The position numbers and the translations under genes were made by a program. The notes beneath the pieces are model-generated. The model did no database searches. It was not told the DNA's origin and saw only the letters and a list, made by a program, of their open reading frames with translations. Of a stretch of DNA of 64,000 nt, positions 15,384 to 24,200 are shown piece after piece; positions within the stretch are counted from its first letter, which is position 1; each line of letters opens with the position of its first letter. Source of the DNA: Herbiconiux solani NBRC 106740 (GTDB taxonomy: Bacteria > Actinomycetota > Actinomycetes > Actinomycetales > Microbacteriaceae); the NCBI RefSeq assembly GCF_001571005.1, contig NZ_BCST01000002.1, positions 488,075 through 552,074 of the forward strand, read 5' to 3'.

Positions 15384-17801
15384 TCACGCCGGGCAGGCCG
15401 CCAGGTTCTGCACGTTCTGGCTGAGCGAGTTCGGCCCGCCGAGCAGCACCACCTTCGTAGCCCCCAGCCGCTGGATGTCCGAGAGCACCCCGCGCGGCAC
15501 GCAGTCGGTCGGCACCACGTACAGCGGCGCGTGCGTCGTGCCGGCGAGCACGCCGCCGGCCAGCGCATCCGGGAAGTTGAGGCCCGTCGCGAGGTACACG
15601 GTCGAACTCGACGTGAACGCCTGGTTGAGCGCGATCGAGGTCTGGTAGCGATCGGCCGCCGAGACGCGGCTGACGGATGCGGGCACTCCCGACAGCGAGT
15701 CGAGCACGCCCTGCGAGACCGAGTTCGGCCCACCGGCGACGACGATGCTCTGGGTCTGGAGCGAGCGGAACAGCTGCAGCGTCTCGGCATCGGCCGAGGG
15801 CTGGGATCCGTTCACGAGCACGACGGGCTCGAGGGCCGAGCCGGCCGCGCCGCCCGCCGACAGGGCGTCGGGGAAGTTCGTGCCGGTCGCCGCGTAGGCG
15901 CTCGGAGCGGTCGCCCCCTCCGGGCTGCCGAAGACGCTCTGCACGACCGCGCGGCTCGCCGCGTAGCGGTCGGCGCCGGCCAGCCGCTCGACACTCGTGC
16001 CGGCGACCAGCGTGCCGAGCTGTCCGGCGACGGCATCCGACACCGAGTTCGGGCCGCCCACCACGACGATGCGGCCGGGCGCCAGGCGACGGATCTCGGC
16101 CTGCACGACGGCCGGCACCTCGTCGCGGGTGACCAGCAGCAGCGGGCCGCCCTGCTTCACGGCGGCGGGGCCGGCGCTGAGCGCATCCGGGTAGTTCTGG
16201 CCGGTCGCGACGTAGACGACGGGAACGGTCGCCGGTGCCGGGTACGCGGCCTGCGAGATCTTCACGGCGCCGTCGTACCGGTCGGTGCCCGCGATGCGCG
16301 CGACGCTCGGGGCCCCGACCACCCGGATCCATCCGTTCGTGGCCAGCGAGCCGTTCTGACCGATTCCGGAACCGAATGCGGTGGTGGCGTAGTAGCTGTG
16401 GGTGGAATTGGAGAGGTCGGAGATGATGAGCGACCAGGTTCCGTCCGCAGCCACCGGGGCGGTGTACGTGCGGCCCGAGTCGATGGTGATGCGGACGGAG
16501 TGATGGATCGATCCGCCGGGCACGCTTCCGGTGATCGGCAGGCCCCACCTGAGCTCGCCACCGGCGGGGGTGTCGACGATCGGTGCGGCCACCTCGACGA
16601 TGGGCTCCCAGTTGAGTTCTGAGCTCGTCACCGAACCGCGCCCTGGGACCGCGACCATGGGGAACAGGGCACTGTATCTGTCCTTCTCAGCACAGTTGTT
16701 GTCGTAGGTGCCCGCTGAGAGAAGACCGACGGCGAAGGAAGACGATACAGCGGCTCCCCCGCTGTCCCCGGCCAGTGCGCAGAGGTCGGTCAGGTCGACG
16801 TTGATCTGAGCGGCCACGCCGGCGTCATTCCTCGCGGTGAGGGTGACGTCGGTTTCCAGAATGGTGCCGCACGTCCATCCGCTGGTTCGTCCCGACTTGC
16901 AGACTGGCTGCCCGACGATGGTGTCGGCGTAGTCGCGGATGGTCTGACGCGCTCCCGCAGTGACCGGCCCCGTGTTGTTGTTCCAGGTTCCGACTTGGGG
17001 CAGCGGGTTCATTCCACTGGTTGTGATGAGCCCTGTGTCGAGCCCGTTGCCGAGGACGTAACTTCCCGGGTCGGGCCAGCCGATGGGAGAACCCACGCGC
17101 CACTCGTCATCGTCCGGGTAGGACTGAACCATTTCCGTCGCGTACCCGCCCCCGATGGTTCCGGGCACGAGGCAGTGGCCCGCAGTGAGGGTCTGACTGG
17201 GCGGGCCGGACTTCGTCTGACCGTTGAACGCGGTCGAGCAGTAGTAGTAGTAATAGTCGTCCTCGGAGTAGTACCCCTGGCCTCCGACCAGATCGCCCTT
17301 GAACTCGAATGCTCCGGACGCAGCCGCTCGGATGGCGTCGAGCTGAGCCGCATCCGGAGTCCGCTCACCGATCTCGGGGGTCGCATTGACCGCCGCCACA
17401 GCCGCGACATCGGCTTGGTCGGCGACATTCACGACCAGATCAGTCCCTTCGAGTCGCGACGAGAGCACGTCGACGCCCTGCGCCCGCAGGTCATCGACGA
17501 CGATGACCGCATCGGCGGCTGCATCGGCGCGGGCCAGGTAGTCCGCGGGTGAGTCGTCGAGGCCGTCCGAGATGGCCGACACCAGCTCCGAAGGCATCTG
17601 CGCTGCGAGCTCCGCGTAGTCATCGAGGGAGTACTCGCCCATCGTCGCAACGGGCGTCGCCGCATCGGTGGTCTCGGCCACGGGCGGGGCGGTCTCCGCG
17701 ACGGCCGCCGAGGTGCCCAGGAGGGCGGACGCCGCGAGAGCGACGGCGGCGATGCATGCGGTCAGGGCGACGCGTGGGGAACGGCGTGAACGGCGGGACA
17801 T
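15384..17801 (-). CDS. Secreted trypsin-like serine protease with three CWB2 repeats
   Basis: An 805-residue exported protein. A signal peptide (basic start, hydrophobic core, cleavage near AVAET, residue 36) is followed by a pro-like region, then a chymotrypsin-fold (S1) domain with His209 (TLTAGHC), Asp255 (LDTGLIT) and Ser347 (GDSGGA), so the triad is complete. Cys pairs (CSTAF...GHC, CKSG...CGT) fit disulfides. A beta-rich linker follows, and residues 501-805 are three cell wall binding type 2 repeats (IAGTDRYDGAVKIS, LAGADRYAASRAV, VSAADRYQTSIAL), which hold proteins to the wall. A Tyr-rich patch (DDYYYYYC) precedes the catalytic domain. It lies between purF and purM, facing the same way as purM and divergent from purF. 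The target is unknown. Confidence 0.9.
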   Translation of the reverse strand: MSRRSRRSPRVALTACIAAVALAASALLGTSAAVAETAPPVAETTDAATPVATMGEYSLDDYAELAAQMPSELVSAISDGLDDSPADYLARADAAADAVIVVDDLRAQGVDVLSSRLEGTDLVVNVADQADVAAVAAVNATPEIGERTPDAAQLDAIRAAASGAFEFKGDLVGGQGYYSEDDYYYYYCSTAFNGQTKSGPPSQTLTAGHCLVPGTIGGGYATEMVQSYPDDDEWRVGSPIGWPDPGSYVLGNGLDTGLITTSGMNPLPQVGTWNNNTGPVTAGARQTIRDYADTIVGQPVCKSGRTSGWTCGTILETDVTLTARNDAGVAAQINVDLTDLCALAGDSGGAAVSSSFAVGLLSAGTYDNNCAEKDRYSALFPMVAVPGRGSVTSSELNWEPIVEVAAPIVDTPAGGELRWGLPITGSVPGGSIHHSVRITIDSGRTYTAPVAADGTWSLIISDLSNSTHSYYATTAFGSGIGQNGSLATNGWIRVVGAPSVARIAGTDRYDGAVKISQAAYPAPATVPVVYVATGQNYPDALSAGPAAVKQGGPLLLVTRDEVPAVVQAEIRRLAPGRIVVVGGPNSVSDAVAGQLGTLVAGTSVERLAGADRYAASRAVVQSVFGSPEGATAPSAYAATGTNFPDALSAGGAAGSALEPVVLVNGSQPSADAETLQLFRSLQTQSIVVAGGPNSVSQGVLDSLSGVPASVSRVSAADRYQTSIALNQAFTSSSTVYLATGLNFPDALAGGVLAGTTHAPLYVVPTDCVPRGVLSDIQRLGATKVVLLGGPNSLSQNVQNLAACPA

Positions 17802-17957
17802 CGGGACCTCTCGTCTGACCGAGAGCGCACCTCGCTGACGGGGTTCCGCGTGCTGTCACGAGCCCCCCGACTCGGATCGGGTTCATACTAGGCCACAGAT
17901 GTTGCGCATCCGTTTCGCCGGGGGCGGATCGACGGCCGAGCATGCCTTCGCGGCAGG

Positions 17958-17963
17958 TAGAAT
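17958..17963 (+). promoter_or_regulatory. Leaderless -10 box of purF
   Basis: TAGAAT, 7 nt, then the ATG at 17971. No ribosome binding site is present and no clear -35 is seen. Confidence 0.55.
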
Positions 17964-17970
17964 CGTTGCA

Positions 17971-19428
17971 ATGTGCGGCATCGTGGGTATCGTCTCGTCT
18001 GACCCCGTCAACCAACTCGTGTACGACTCGCTTCTGCTGTTGCAGCACCGGGGCCAGGACTCGACGGGCATCGCCACGGCCGAGGGCAGCATCTTCCACA
18101 TCGTGAAGGCCAAGGGCCAGGTGCGCGAGGCGTTCCGCACCCGCGACATGCGGTCGCTGCTCGGCACGATGGGGCTCGGGCACGTGCGGTACGCGACCCA
18201 GGGGCGCGCCTCGCAGGAGCAGGAGGCGCAGCCGTTCTACGTGAACGCGCCGTACGGCATCATCCTCGTGCACAACGGCAACCTCACGAACACCCGCGAG
18301 CTGACGAACGAGCTCTACAGCATCGACCGCCGGCACCTGAACACCAGCTCGGACACCGAGGTGCTGCTCAACGTCTTCGCCAACGAGCTGCAGTCGCAGA
18401 TCACCGGCCTCTCGCTCGACCCCGACCAGATCTTCACCGCGGTCTCCCGCGTGCACGAGCGGGTAGAGGGCTCCTACGCCGTCATCTCGATGATCGCCGG
18501 GCACGGGCTGCTGGCGTTCCGCGACCCCTTCGGCATCCGCCCGCTCACCATCGGCAGCCGGCTGCTCGAGAGCGGCCAGACCGAGTACGTCGTGGCATCC
18601 GAGTCGCTCGTCATGGAGAGCCTCGGCTACACCGTGGTGCGGGATGTCGAGCCCGGCGAGGCGGTCTTCATCACGCTCGACGGCGAGCTGATCTCGAAGC
18701 AGTGCGCCCCGAATCCGGTGCTCATCCCCTGCTCGTTCGAGTACGTCTACCTGGCGCGCCCCGACTCGGTGCTCTCGGGCATCTCGGTGTACGAGGCCCG
18801 GCTGCGGCTCGGCAACTCGCTGGCCGACACGGTCGCGCGCTACACGCCGATGGGTGACATCGACGTGGTCATGCCGATCCCGGACTCGTCGCGGCCCGCC
18901 GCGATGCAGGTGGCCCAGAAGCTGGGCGTCGAGTACCGCGAGGGCTTCTACAAGAACCGCTACGTCGGCCGCACGTTCATCATGCCGGGGCAGGCGGAGC
19001 GCAAGAAGTCGGTGCGGCAGAAGCTCAACGCGATGTCGAGCGAGTTCAAGGGCAAGAACATCCTGATCGTCGACGACTCGATCGTGCGCGGCACGACCTC
19101 GAAGGAGATCGTCGACATGGCCCGCCAGGCCGGCGCCAACAAGGTCACCTTCGCCTCGGCCGCGCCGCCCGTGCGCTACCCGCACGTCTACGGCATCAAC
19201 ATGCCGTCGCGGCACGAGCTCGTGGCGCACGACCGCAAGATCCCCGAGATCGCGGCGGCCATAGGTGCCGACCACCTGATCTACCAGGAGGTGGAGGACA
19301 TGCGGAAGGCCATCACGATGGGTTCCACGGTCACCGATCTCGAGATGAGCTGCTTCACGGGTGATTACGTGACGGGGACGGTGACGCCGGAGTACCTGGC
19401 GTGGGTCGAGGCGAATCAGCTGAGCTGA
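17971..19428 (+). CDS. purF: Amidophosphoribosyltransferase
   Basis: A 485-residue enzyme that makes 5-phosphoribosylamine from PRPP and glutamine, the committed step of purine synthesis. The protein begins MCGIVGIVS; Cys2 becomes the N-terminal nucleophile of the class II glutamine amidotransferase domain after Met removal, which fixes the start. The N-domain shows LLLQHRGQDSTGIA and the phosphoribosyltransferase domain shows NILIVDDSIVRGTTSKEIV, the PRPP-binding loop. There is no long propeptide, so it is the short form. The 5' end appears leaderless. Its usual partner purM is on the other strand beyond the inserted protease gene. Confidence 0.96.
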   Translation: MCGIVGIVSSDPVNQLVYDSLLLLQHRGQDSTGIATAEGSIFHIVKAKGQVREAFRTRDMRSLLGTMGLGHVRYATQGRASQEQEAQPFYVNAPYGIILVHNGNLTNTRELTNELYSIDRRHLNTSSDTEVLLNVFANELQSQITGLSLDPDQIFTAVSRVHERVEGSYAVISMIAGHGLLAFRDPFGIRPLTIGSRLLESGQTEYVVASESLVMESLGYTVVRDVEPGEAVFITLDGELISKQCAPNPVLIPCSFEYVYLARPDSVLSGISVYEARLRLGNSLADTVARYTPMGDIDVVMPIPDSSRPAAMQVAQKLGVEYREGFYKNRYVGRTFIMPGQAERKKSVRQKLNAMSSEFKGKNILIVDDSIVRGTTSKEIVDMARQAGANKVTFASAAPPVRYPHVYGINMPSRHELVAHDRKIPEIAAAIGADHLIYQEVEDMRKAITMGSTVTDLEMSCFTGDYVTGTVTPEYLAWVEANQLS

Positions 19429-19437
19429 GGCGTTCTC

Positions 19438-19476
19438 TCGCTGCTGGGCTTGTCGCTGCTGGGCTTTTCGCTGCCC
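19438..19476 (+). repeat. 15-bp tandem repeat after purF
   Basis: Two 15-bp copies (19438-19452, 19453-19467) differing in the last base and a partial third from 19468, starting 10 bp after the purF stop. Confidence 0.75.
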
Positions 19477-19486
19477 ACCGGCTCGG

Positions 19487-19492
19487 TAGGCT
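19487..19492 (+). promoter_or_regulatory. Leaderless -10 box of the NUDIX gene
   Basis: TAGGCT, 6 nt, ATG at 19499. Confidence 0.5.
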
Positions 19493-19498
19493 CGTCCC

Positions 19499-19969
19499 AT
19501 GGCGACCCCCGACTTCGTTCTGGCCCTCCGCGAGAAGATCGGGCACCTGACCCTGTGGTTGTCCGGGGTCTCGGCCGTGGTCGTGCGCGAGAACGGTGAC
19601 GTGCTGCTCGTCCGCCGCAGTGACAACGGCGCGTGGACGCCCGTCACAGGCATCATCGACCCCGGCGAGGAGCCGGCCGTGGCCGCCGCGCGCGAGGTGC
19701 TCGAGGAGGCCTCGATCGTCGCCGAGCCGGTGCGCCTGGTCTGGGTGCACACGATCCCCGAGATCGTCTACCCGAACGGCGACCGGTCGCAGTACATCGA
19801 CATCTGCTTCCTGTTCCGGTACGTCTCGGGCGAGCCCTTCCCGGCCGATGGCGAGAACACCGAGGCGGCCTGGTTCGCTCCGGATGCGCTGCCTCCGATG
19901 TCCGACGAGATGAGTGCCCGCCTCCACCACGCCCTCGACGGCGTCCCCGAGGCCCGCTTCGAGTTCTGA
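19499..19969 (+). CDS. NUDIX hydrolase
   Basis: A 156-residue pyrophosphohydrolase. The Nudix box runs from Gly51 to Ile73: G51, E57, R65-E66-V67-L68-E69-E70-A71-S72-I73. The catalytic Glu residues are intact, but the usual Gly near the end of the box is Ser72. The enzyme should cleave a nucleoside diphosphate linked to another group; the substrate is not predictable, though the small size and position next to purF are compatible with nucleotide housekeeping. It appears leaderless, starting at 19499. Confidence 0.9.
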   Translation: MATPDFVLALREKIGHLTLWLSGVSAVVVRENGDVLLVRRSDNGAWTPVTGIIDPGEEPAVAAAREVLEEASIVAEPVRLVWVHTIPEIVYPNGDRSQYIDICFLFRYVSGEPFPADGENTEAAWFAPDALPPMSDEMSARLHHALDGVPEARFEF

Positions 19970-20013
19970 CCCGGCTCCTCCGTCACGCGAACGGTCGACA
20001 CCGCACGGGCGGC

Positions 20014-20019
20014 TAGCGT
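20014..20019 (+). promoter_or_regulatory. Leaderless -10 box of the TrmB/LuxR-type regulator
   Basis: TAGCGT, 7 nt, ATG at 20027. Confidence 0.45.
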
Positions 20020-20026
20020 ATTCGGC

Positions 20027-21109
20027 ATGACCGACGCTCCTCCCCTGCTCGACCTGGCCGGCCTCGACGGTGTCAGCGAACGCATCTACCTCTTCGTCGT
20101 GCACCGCGGTGCCACGAGCGTCGTCGACGCGGCCGAGCGTTTCGAGCTCGAGTTCGCCGACGCCCACTCGCGCCTCGAGGCCATGCGCGACCTCGGACTG
20201 CTCTCCCGTGGGCTGAGCGACGACGCCGACTACGCCCCGGTCGACCCCCGGTACGCGCTGAGCGCGGTGACCGACCGGCTGAGCGACCGGATCACGCGCA
20301 TCCGTGAGCGCATCCCCGCCCTGGCCGACCAGTTCGACCGGTCCACCGCGCCGGACACCGAGACTCCCGAGACACGCGTGGTCAGCGACCCCGACGCGGT
20401 GGCGAACTGGTACGTGCGGCTTCAGCACCAGGCCACGCGTGAGTTCCTGGTCTTCGACCGGCCACCTTATGTCACCTCGCGTCTCGAGCCCCTCGAAGCC
20501 GTCGTACTCGATCGCGGCGTCTCGTGGCGGGCGCTCTACACGGCCGGGAGTTTCGAGCCCGAGGGCAGCTGGGAGGAGGCCAACCGGCTGGCCATCCAGG
20601 GCGAGCAAGCGCGAATCGTGCCCGCTCTCCCGGTGAAACTGGTCATCGCCGACCGGTCGACGGCGCTCGTCTCGCTGAGTCTCGACGGCGTGCGGAGTGA
20701 CGCCATCGTGACCGAGTCCCAGCCGCTGATCGCCGCCCTCCACGATCTGTTCGAGTTCTACTGGGCGCGCGGCCACGCGATCCCCGACTCCCGCGACCGG
20801 GCCGAGGAACTGGCACCGGCGGCTGCCGATCCCGCCGAGATCGGGCGCCCCTCCTCCGGTGGCCCTTCGGCGGCCGGAAGCTCAGCGGCAGTGACCTCGC
20901 TCGAGGACGAGAGGATGCGATCCGCGACCGGCGAGGAGAAGGCCATCCTCGCCCTCATCGCGTCCGGCCTCAAGGACGAGTCGATCGCCCGGCAGCTGGG
21001 GATGTCGCCGCGATCGCTCCGGCGCCGCAGCCACGAGCTCTTCGTCGAGCTGGGGGCGACCAACCGCTTCCAGGCCGGTGCAGAGGCGGCGCGCCGCGGC
21101 TGGGTATGA
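20027..21109 (+). CDS. Transcriptional regulator, TrmB-like N-terminus and LuxR-type HTH
   Basis: A 360-residue protein. The first about 70 residues form a winged-helix region like TrmB regulators (SERIYLFVVHRGATSVVDAAERF ... AMRDLGLLSRG). The middle (residues about 120-245) resembles a phospholipase-D-like sensor fold seen in this family. The C-terminal about 60 residues are a GerE/LuxR helix-turn-helix: EEKAILALIASGLKDESIAR then QLGMSPRSLRRRSHELFVEL. A Ser/Gly/Ala linker lies between. It is followed after 152 bp by a secreted subtilase, and two 15-bp direct repeats in that gap are plausible binding sites. Control of the protease gene is inferred from this context only. Confidence 0.85.
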   Translation: MTDAPPLLDLAGLDGVSERIYLFVVHRGATSVVDAAERFELEFADAHSRLEAMRDLGLLSRGLSDDADYAPVDPRYALSAVTDRLSDRITRIRERIPALADQFDRSTAPDTETPETRVVSDPDAVANWYVRLQHQATREFLVFDRPPYVTSRLEPLEAVVLDRGVSWRALYTAGSFEPEGSWEEANRLAIQGEQARIVPALPVKLVIADRSTALVSLSLDGVRSDAIVTESQPLIAALHDLFEFYWARGHAIPDSRDRAEELAPAAADPAEIGRPSSGGPSAAGSSAAVTSLEDERMRSATGEEKAILALIASGLKDESIARQLGMSPRSLRRRSHELFVELGATNRFQAGAEAARRGWV

Positions 21110-21150
21110 CTCGGGAATGACGGCCGTGTAACAGTTGCGTTTCGCGCGGC

Positions 21151-21182
21151 GGCCACTTCTGGCCACAGGCCACCTGCGGCCA
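21151..21182 (+). promoter_or_regulatory. Direct repeats GGCCAC-N4-GGCCA, candidate operator
   Basis: Two 15-bp elements (21151-21165 and 21168-21182), each GGCCAC-N4-GGCCA, repeat with a 17-bp period. They lie between the TrmB/LuxR-type regulator stop and the subtilase start. The pattern is visible; regulator binding is inference. Confidence 0.45.
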
Positions 21183-21261
21183 GATCACCAGTCGTCCGGG
21201 ACTCCAGAATGATCGCATCGCACCGCGCGATCACCGTTTCCCTGTCTCGAGGACCGACTCC

Positions 21262-24200
21262 GTGCATTCACGACTCTGCTCCGATTCCACGCCCACCCGT
21301 CGCCCGCTCGCGCGCGCTCTCGCGCTCCTGACGGGCACGACCGTCGTCGCTCTCGGCTGCCTCTTGCCGGTCTCCGCCGCGGGCGCGGCCACCGCCCCGG
21401 GCGCAGCCGCCCCGTCGTCAGTGACTGCCGCCTCCTCCCCGGATGCTTCGGCCAGCACGCCGAAGGCACCGGCAGGCGCCCTCGACAGCTACCGGGACGG
21501 CCAGTACATCGTCACGTTGCGAGACCCGGCCGTCGCGACCTACACCGGCGGCATCGGCGGGCTCGCCGCGACCCGGGCACCGGAAGGGGACTCGCTCGAC
21601 ACGGGCTCCCGTCGCGTCGCCACCTACACCGAGCACCTCACCAGCGCCCAGGACGAGATCGCCGCCTCCGTCGATGCGGCCATCGTGAGCTCGTACACGC
21701 TCGCCACCAACGGCTTCTCGAGCAGCCTGACGGCCGCACAGGCGAAGAAGCTCGCGGACGACCCGCGCGTGGCCTCGGTGGTGCCGAACGAGATCGTTCA
21801 TCTCGATGACCCGGAGCCCGAGACGTCGACCGGCTTCCTCGGGCTCCAGGGCGACCAGGGCGTCTGGGCGTCGATCGGCGGGCCCGGGAACGCCGGCAAG
21901 GGTGTGGTCGTCGGCATCATCGACACCGGCATCGCCCCCGAGAACCCGTCGTTCGCGGGGGACCCGCTCGGCACCGAGCCCGGCGAAGCGCCTTACCGCG
22001 ACGGCGATCAGATCGTCTTCGACAAGAGCGACGGCTCCCAGTTCCACGGTGTCTGCGTGACCGGCGTGCAATTCACCGCCGACGACTGCAGCACCAAGAT
22101 CGTCGGCGCCCGCTACTTCGTCGACAACTACGGTGAAGGCAACATCGGCGACCCGTCGATCGGCGAGTACCTCTCACCCCGGGACGGCGCCGACCACGGG
22201 TCGCACACCGCGAGCACGGCGGCCGGCGACAACGCCGTCGACGCCCAGGTCGACGGTCAGGAGTTCGGCGAGATCTCGGGTGTCGCTCCGGCGGCCAAGA
22301 TCGCCGCGTACAAGGTCTGCTGGTCGGGCAAGAACGCCGTGAGCGAGGACGACGACGGATGCGCCACCGGCGACCTGCTCGCCGCCATCGACGCGGCCGT
22401 GGCCGACGGGGTCGACGTCATCAACTTCTCGATCGGCGGCGGGGCGGCCCAGACCACGGTGTCCCTCACCGACCAGGCGTTCTTCAGCGCGGCTGCGGCG
22501 GGCATCTTCGTCGCGGCGGCGGCCGGGAATGCCGGACCGACCGCGTCCACCGCCGACAACGCCGCCCCGTGGATCACGACCGTCGCCGCGGGCTCGATCC
22601 CGACCCACGACGCCACGGTGCGCCTCGGCGACGGAGAGGCCTTCGTCGGCGCGTCGATCAGCCTGCCCGACTCCGACTTCTCCGGCCCGCTGGTCTCCGC
22701 GACCGCCGTCGCCGCCACCGGTGCCGCCGACCCTCAGCTCTGCGGACCCGACACCCTCGACCCCGCGAAAGCGGCCGGCGCGATCGTGCTCTGCGAGCGT
22801 GGTGTCATCGACCGGACGCTCAAGTCGGCCGAGGTCGCCCGCGCGGGAGGAATCGGAATGGTGCTCGTGAACCCGACTCCGAGCTCTCTCGATCTCGACG
22901 GCCACAGCATCCCCACCGTCCACCTCGACGCGGATGCGATGCCGGCTCTCACGGCCTACGCCGCGACCGCGGGCGCGACCGTGACCCTCCAACGCGGCAA
23001 CACGACGGACAAGCCCTCCGCACCGAGCCCTCAGGTGGCCGGTTTCTCCTCGCGCGGCCCGATCCTCGCCGACGGCAGCGACATCCTGAAACCCGACATC
23101 ACCGCTCCCGGTGTCGCCATCCTCGCCGCAGGGGCGAATCCCGAGGGTGCCGCCGGATCCTGGCTGTTCATGTCCGGCACGTCGATGGCCTCGCCGCACA
23201 TCGCCGGTCTCGCCGCGCTCTACCTCGGACAGCATCCGACCGCTGCACCGGCCGAGATCAAGTCGGCCATGATGACGACCGCCTACGACACCGTCGACAG
23301 CACGGGTGCGCCCGCCGAGGATCCGTTCGCCCAGGGAGCCGGACACGTCGACCCGACGCACTACTTCGACCCGGGCCTGCTCTACCTGAACGGCGTCGAG
23401 GACTGGATGTCGTACACCGACAGCCTGGGCTACTCCGGCTTCGGGTCGCCCGTCATCGATCCCTCCGACCTCAACCTCCCCTCGATCGCGATCGGCGCCC
23501 TGCCGGGAACGCAGACCGTGACGCGGACCGTCACCGCCACCGCGCCGGGGCACTACACCGCTCGGCCGGTGTCGATGGCAGGCGTCGACGTGGCCGTGTC
23601 CCCCAGCGACCTCACGTTCACCGCGGCGGGCGAGAGCCAGAGCTACACGGTGACCTTCACCCGCACGGATGCCCCGCTCGACGAGTTCACGACCGGCTAC
23701 CTCGACTGGACCGACGGCGAGCGATCGGTGCGCAGCGCCTTGGCAGTGCGCCCCATCTCGCTCGACGCGCCCGCCGAGGCAGAGGGCTCCGGCAGCGCCG
23801 GCTCGACCCCGATCGACGTGCTCGGCGGGGACGTCGCCGAATACCCCGTCACCTCCTCGGGTCTCGCCGAAGGCCGCGCGGAGCACGGCTCCGGCACGGC
23901 CGGAGGCGCCACCCAGGGCTTCATCGTCGACGTCCCGGAGGGCAGCACCTTCGCCCGCTTCGACCTCGACGCGTCCGACGACACCGCGGACCTCGACCTC
24001 ACGGTGTACAGCATCGACGGACTCGAACACACCTGGCTCGTCGGGCAGTCCGCCACGGGTTCGGCCGACGAGCGGGTCGATCTCGATGCCGACATGCTCC
24101 AGCCCGGTCGATACCTGCTCGGGGTGGACTTCTTCGCCGGCGTCGGGGACATCGACTTCACACTGACGAGCTACGTGATCGACCCCGCCACGAGCGTCGG

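Noticed and set aside
17620..19752. 710-codon minus-strand frame across purF
   Set aside because: It is a shadow of purF and of the protease 5' end, with no domain signature.
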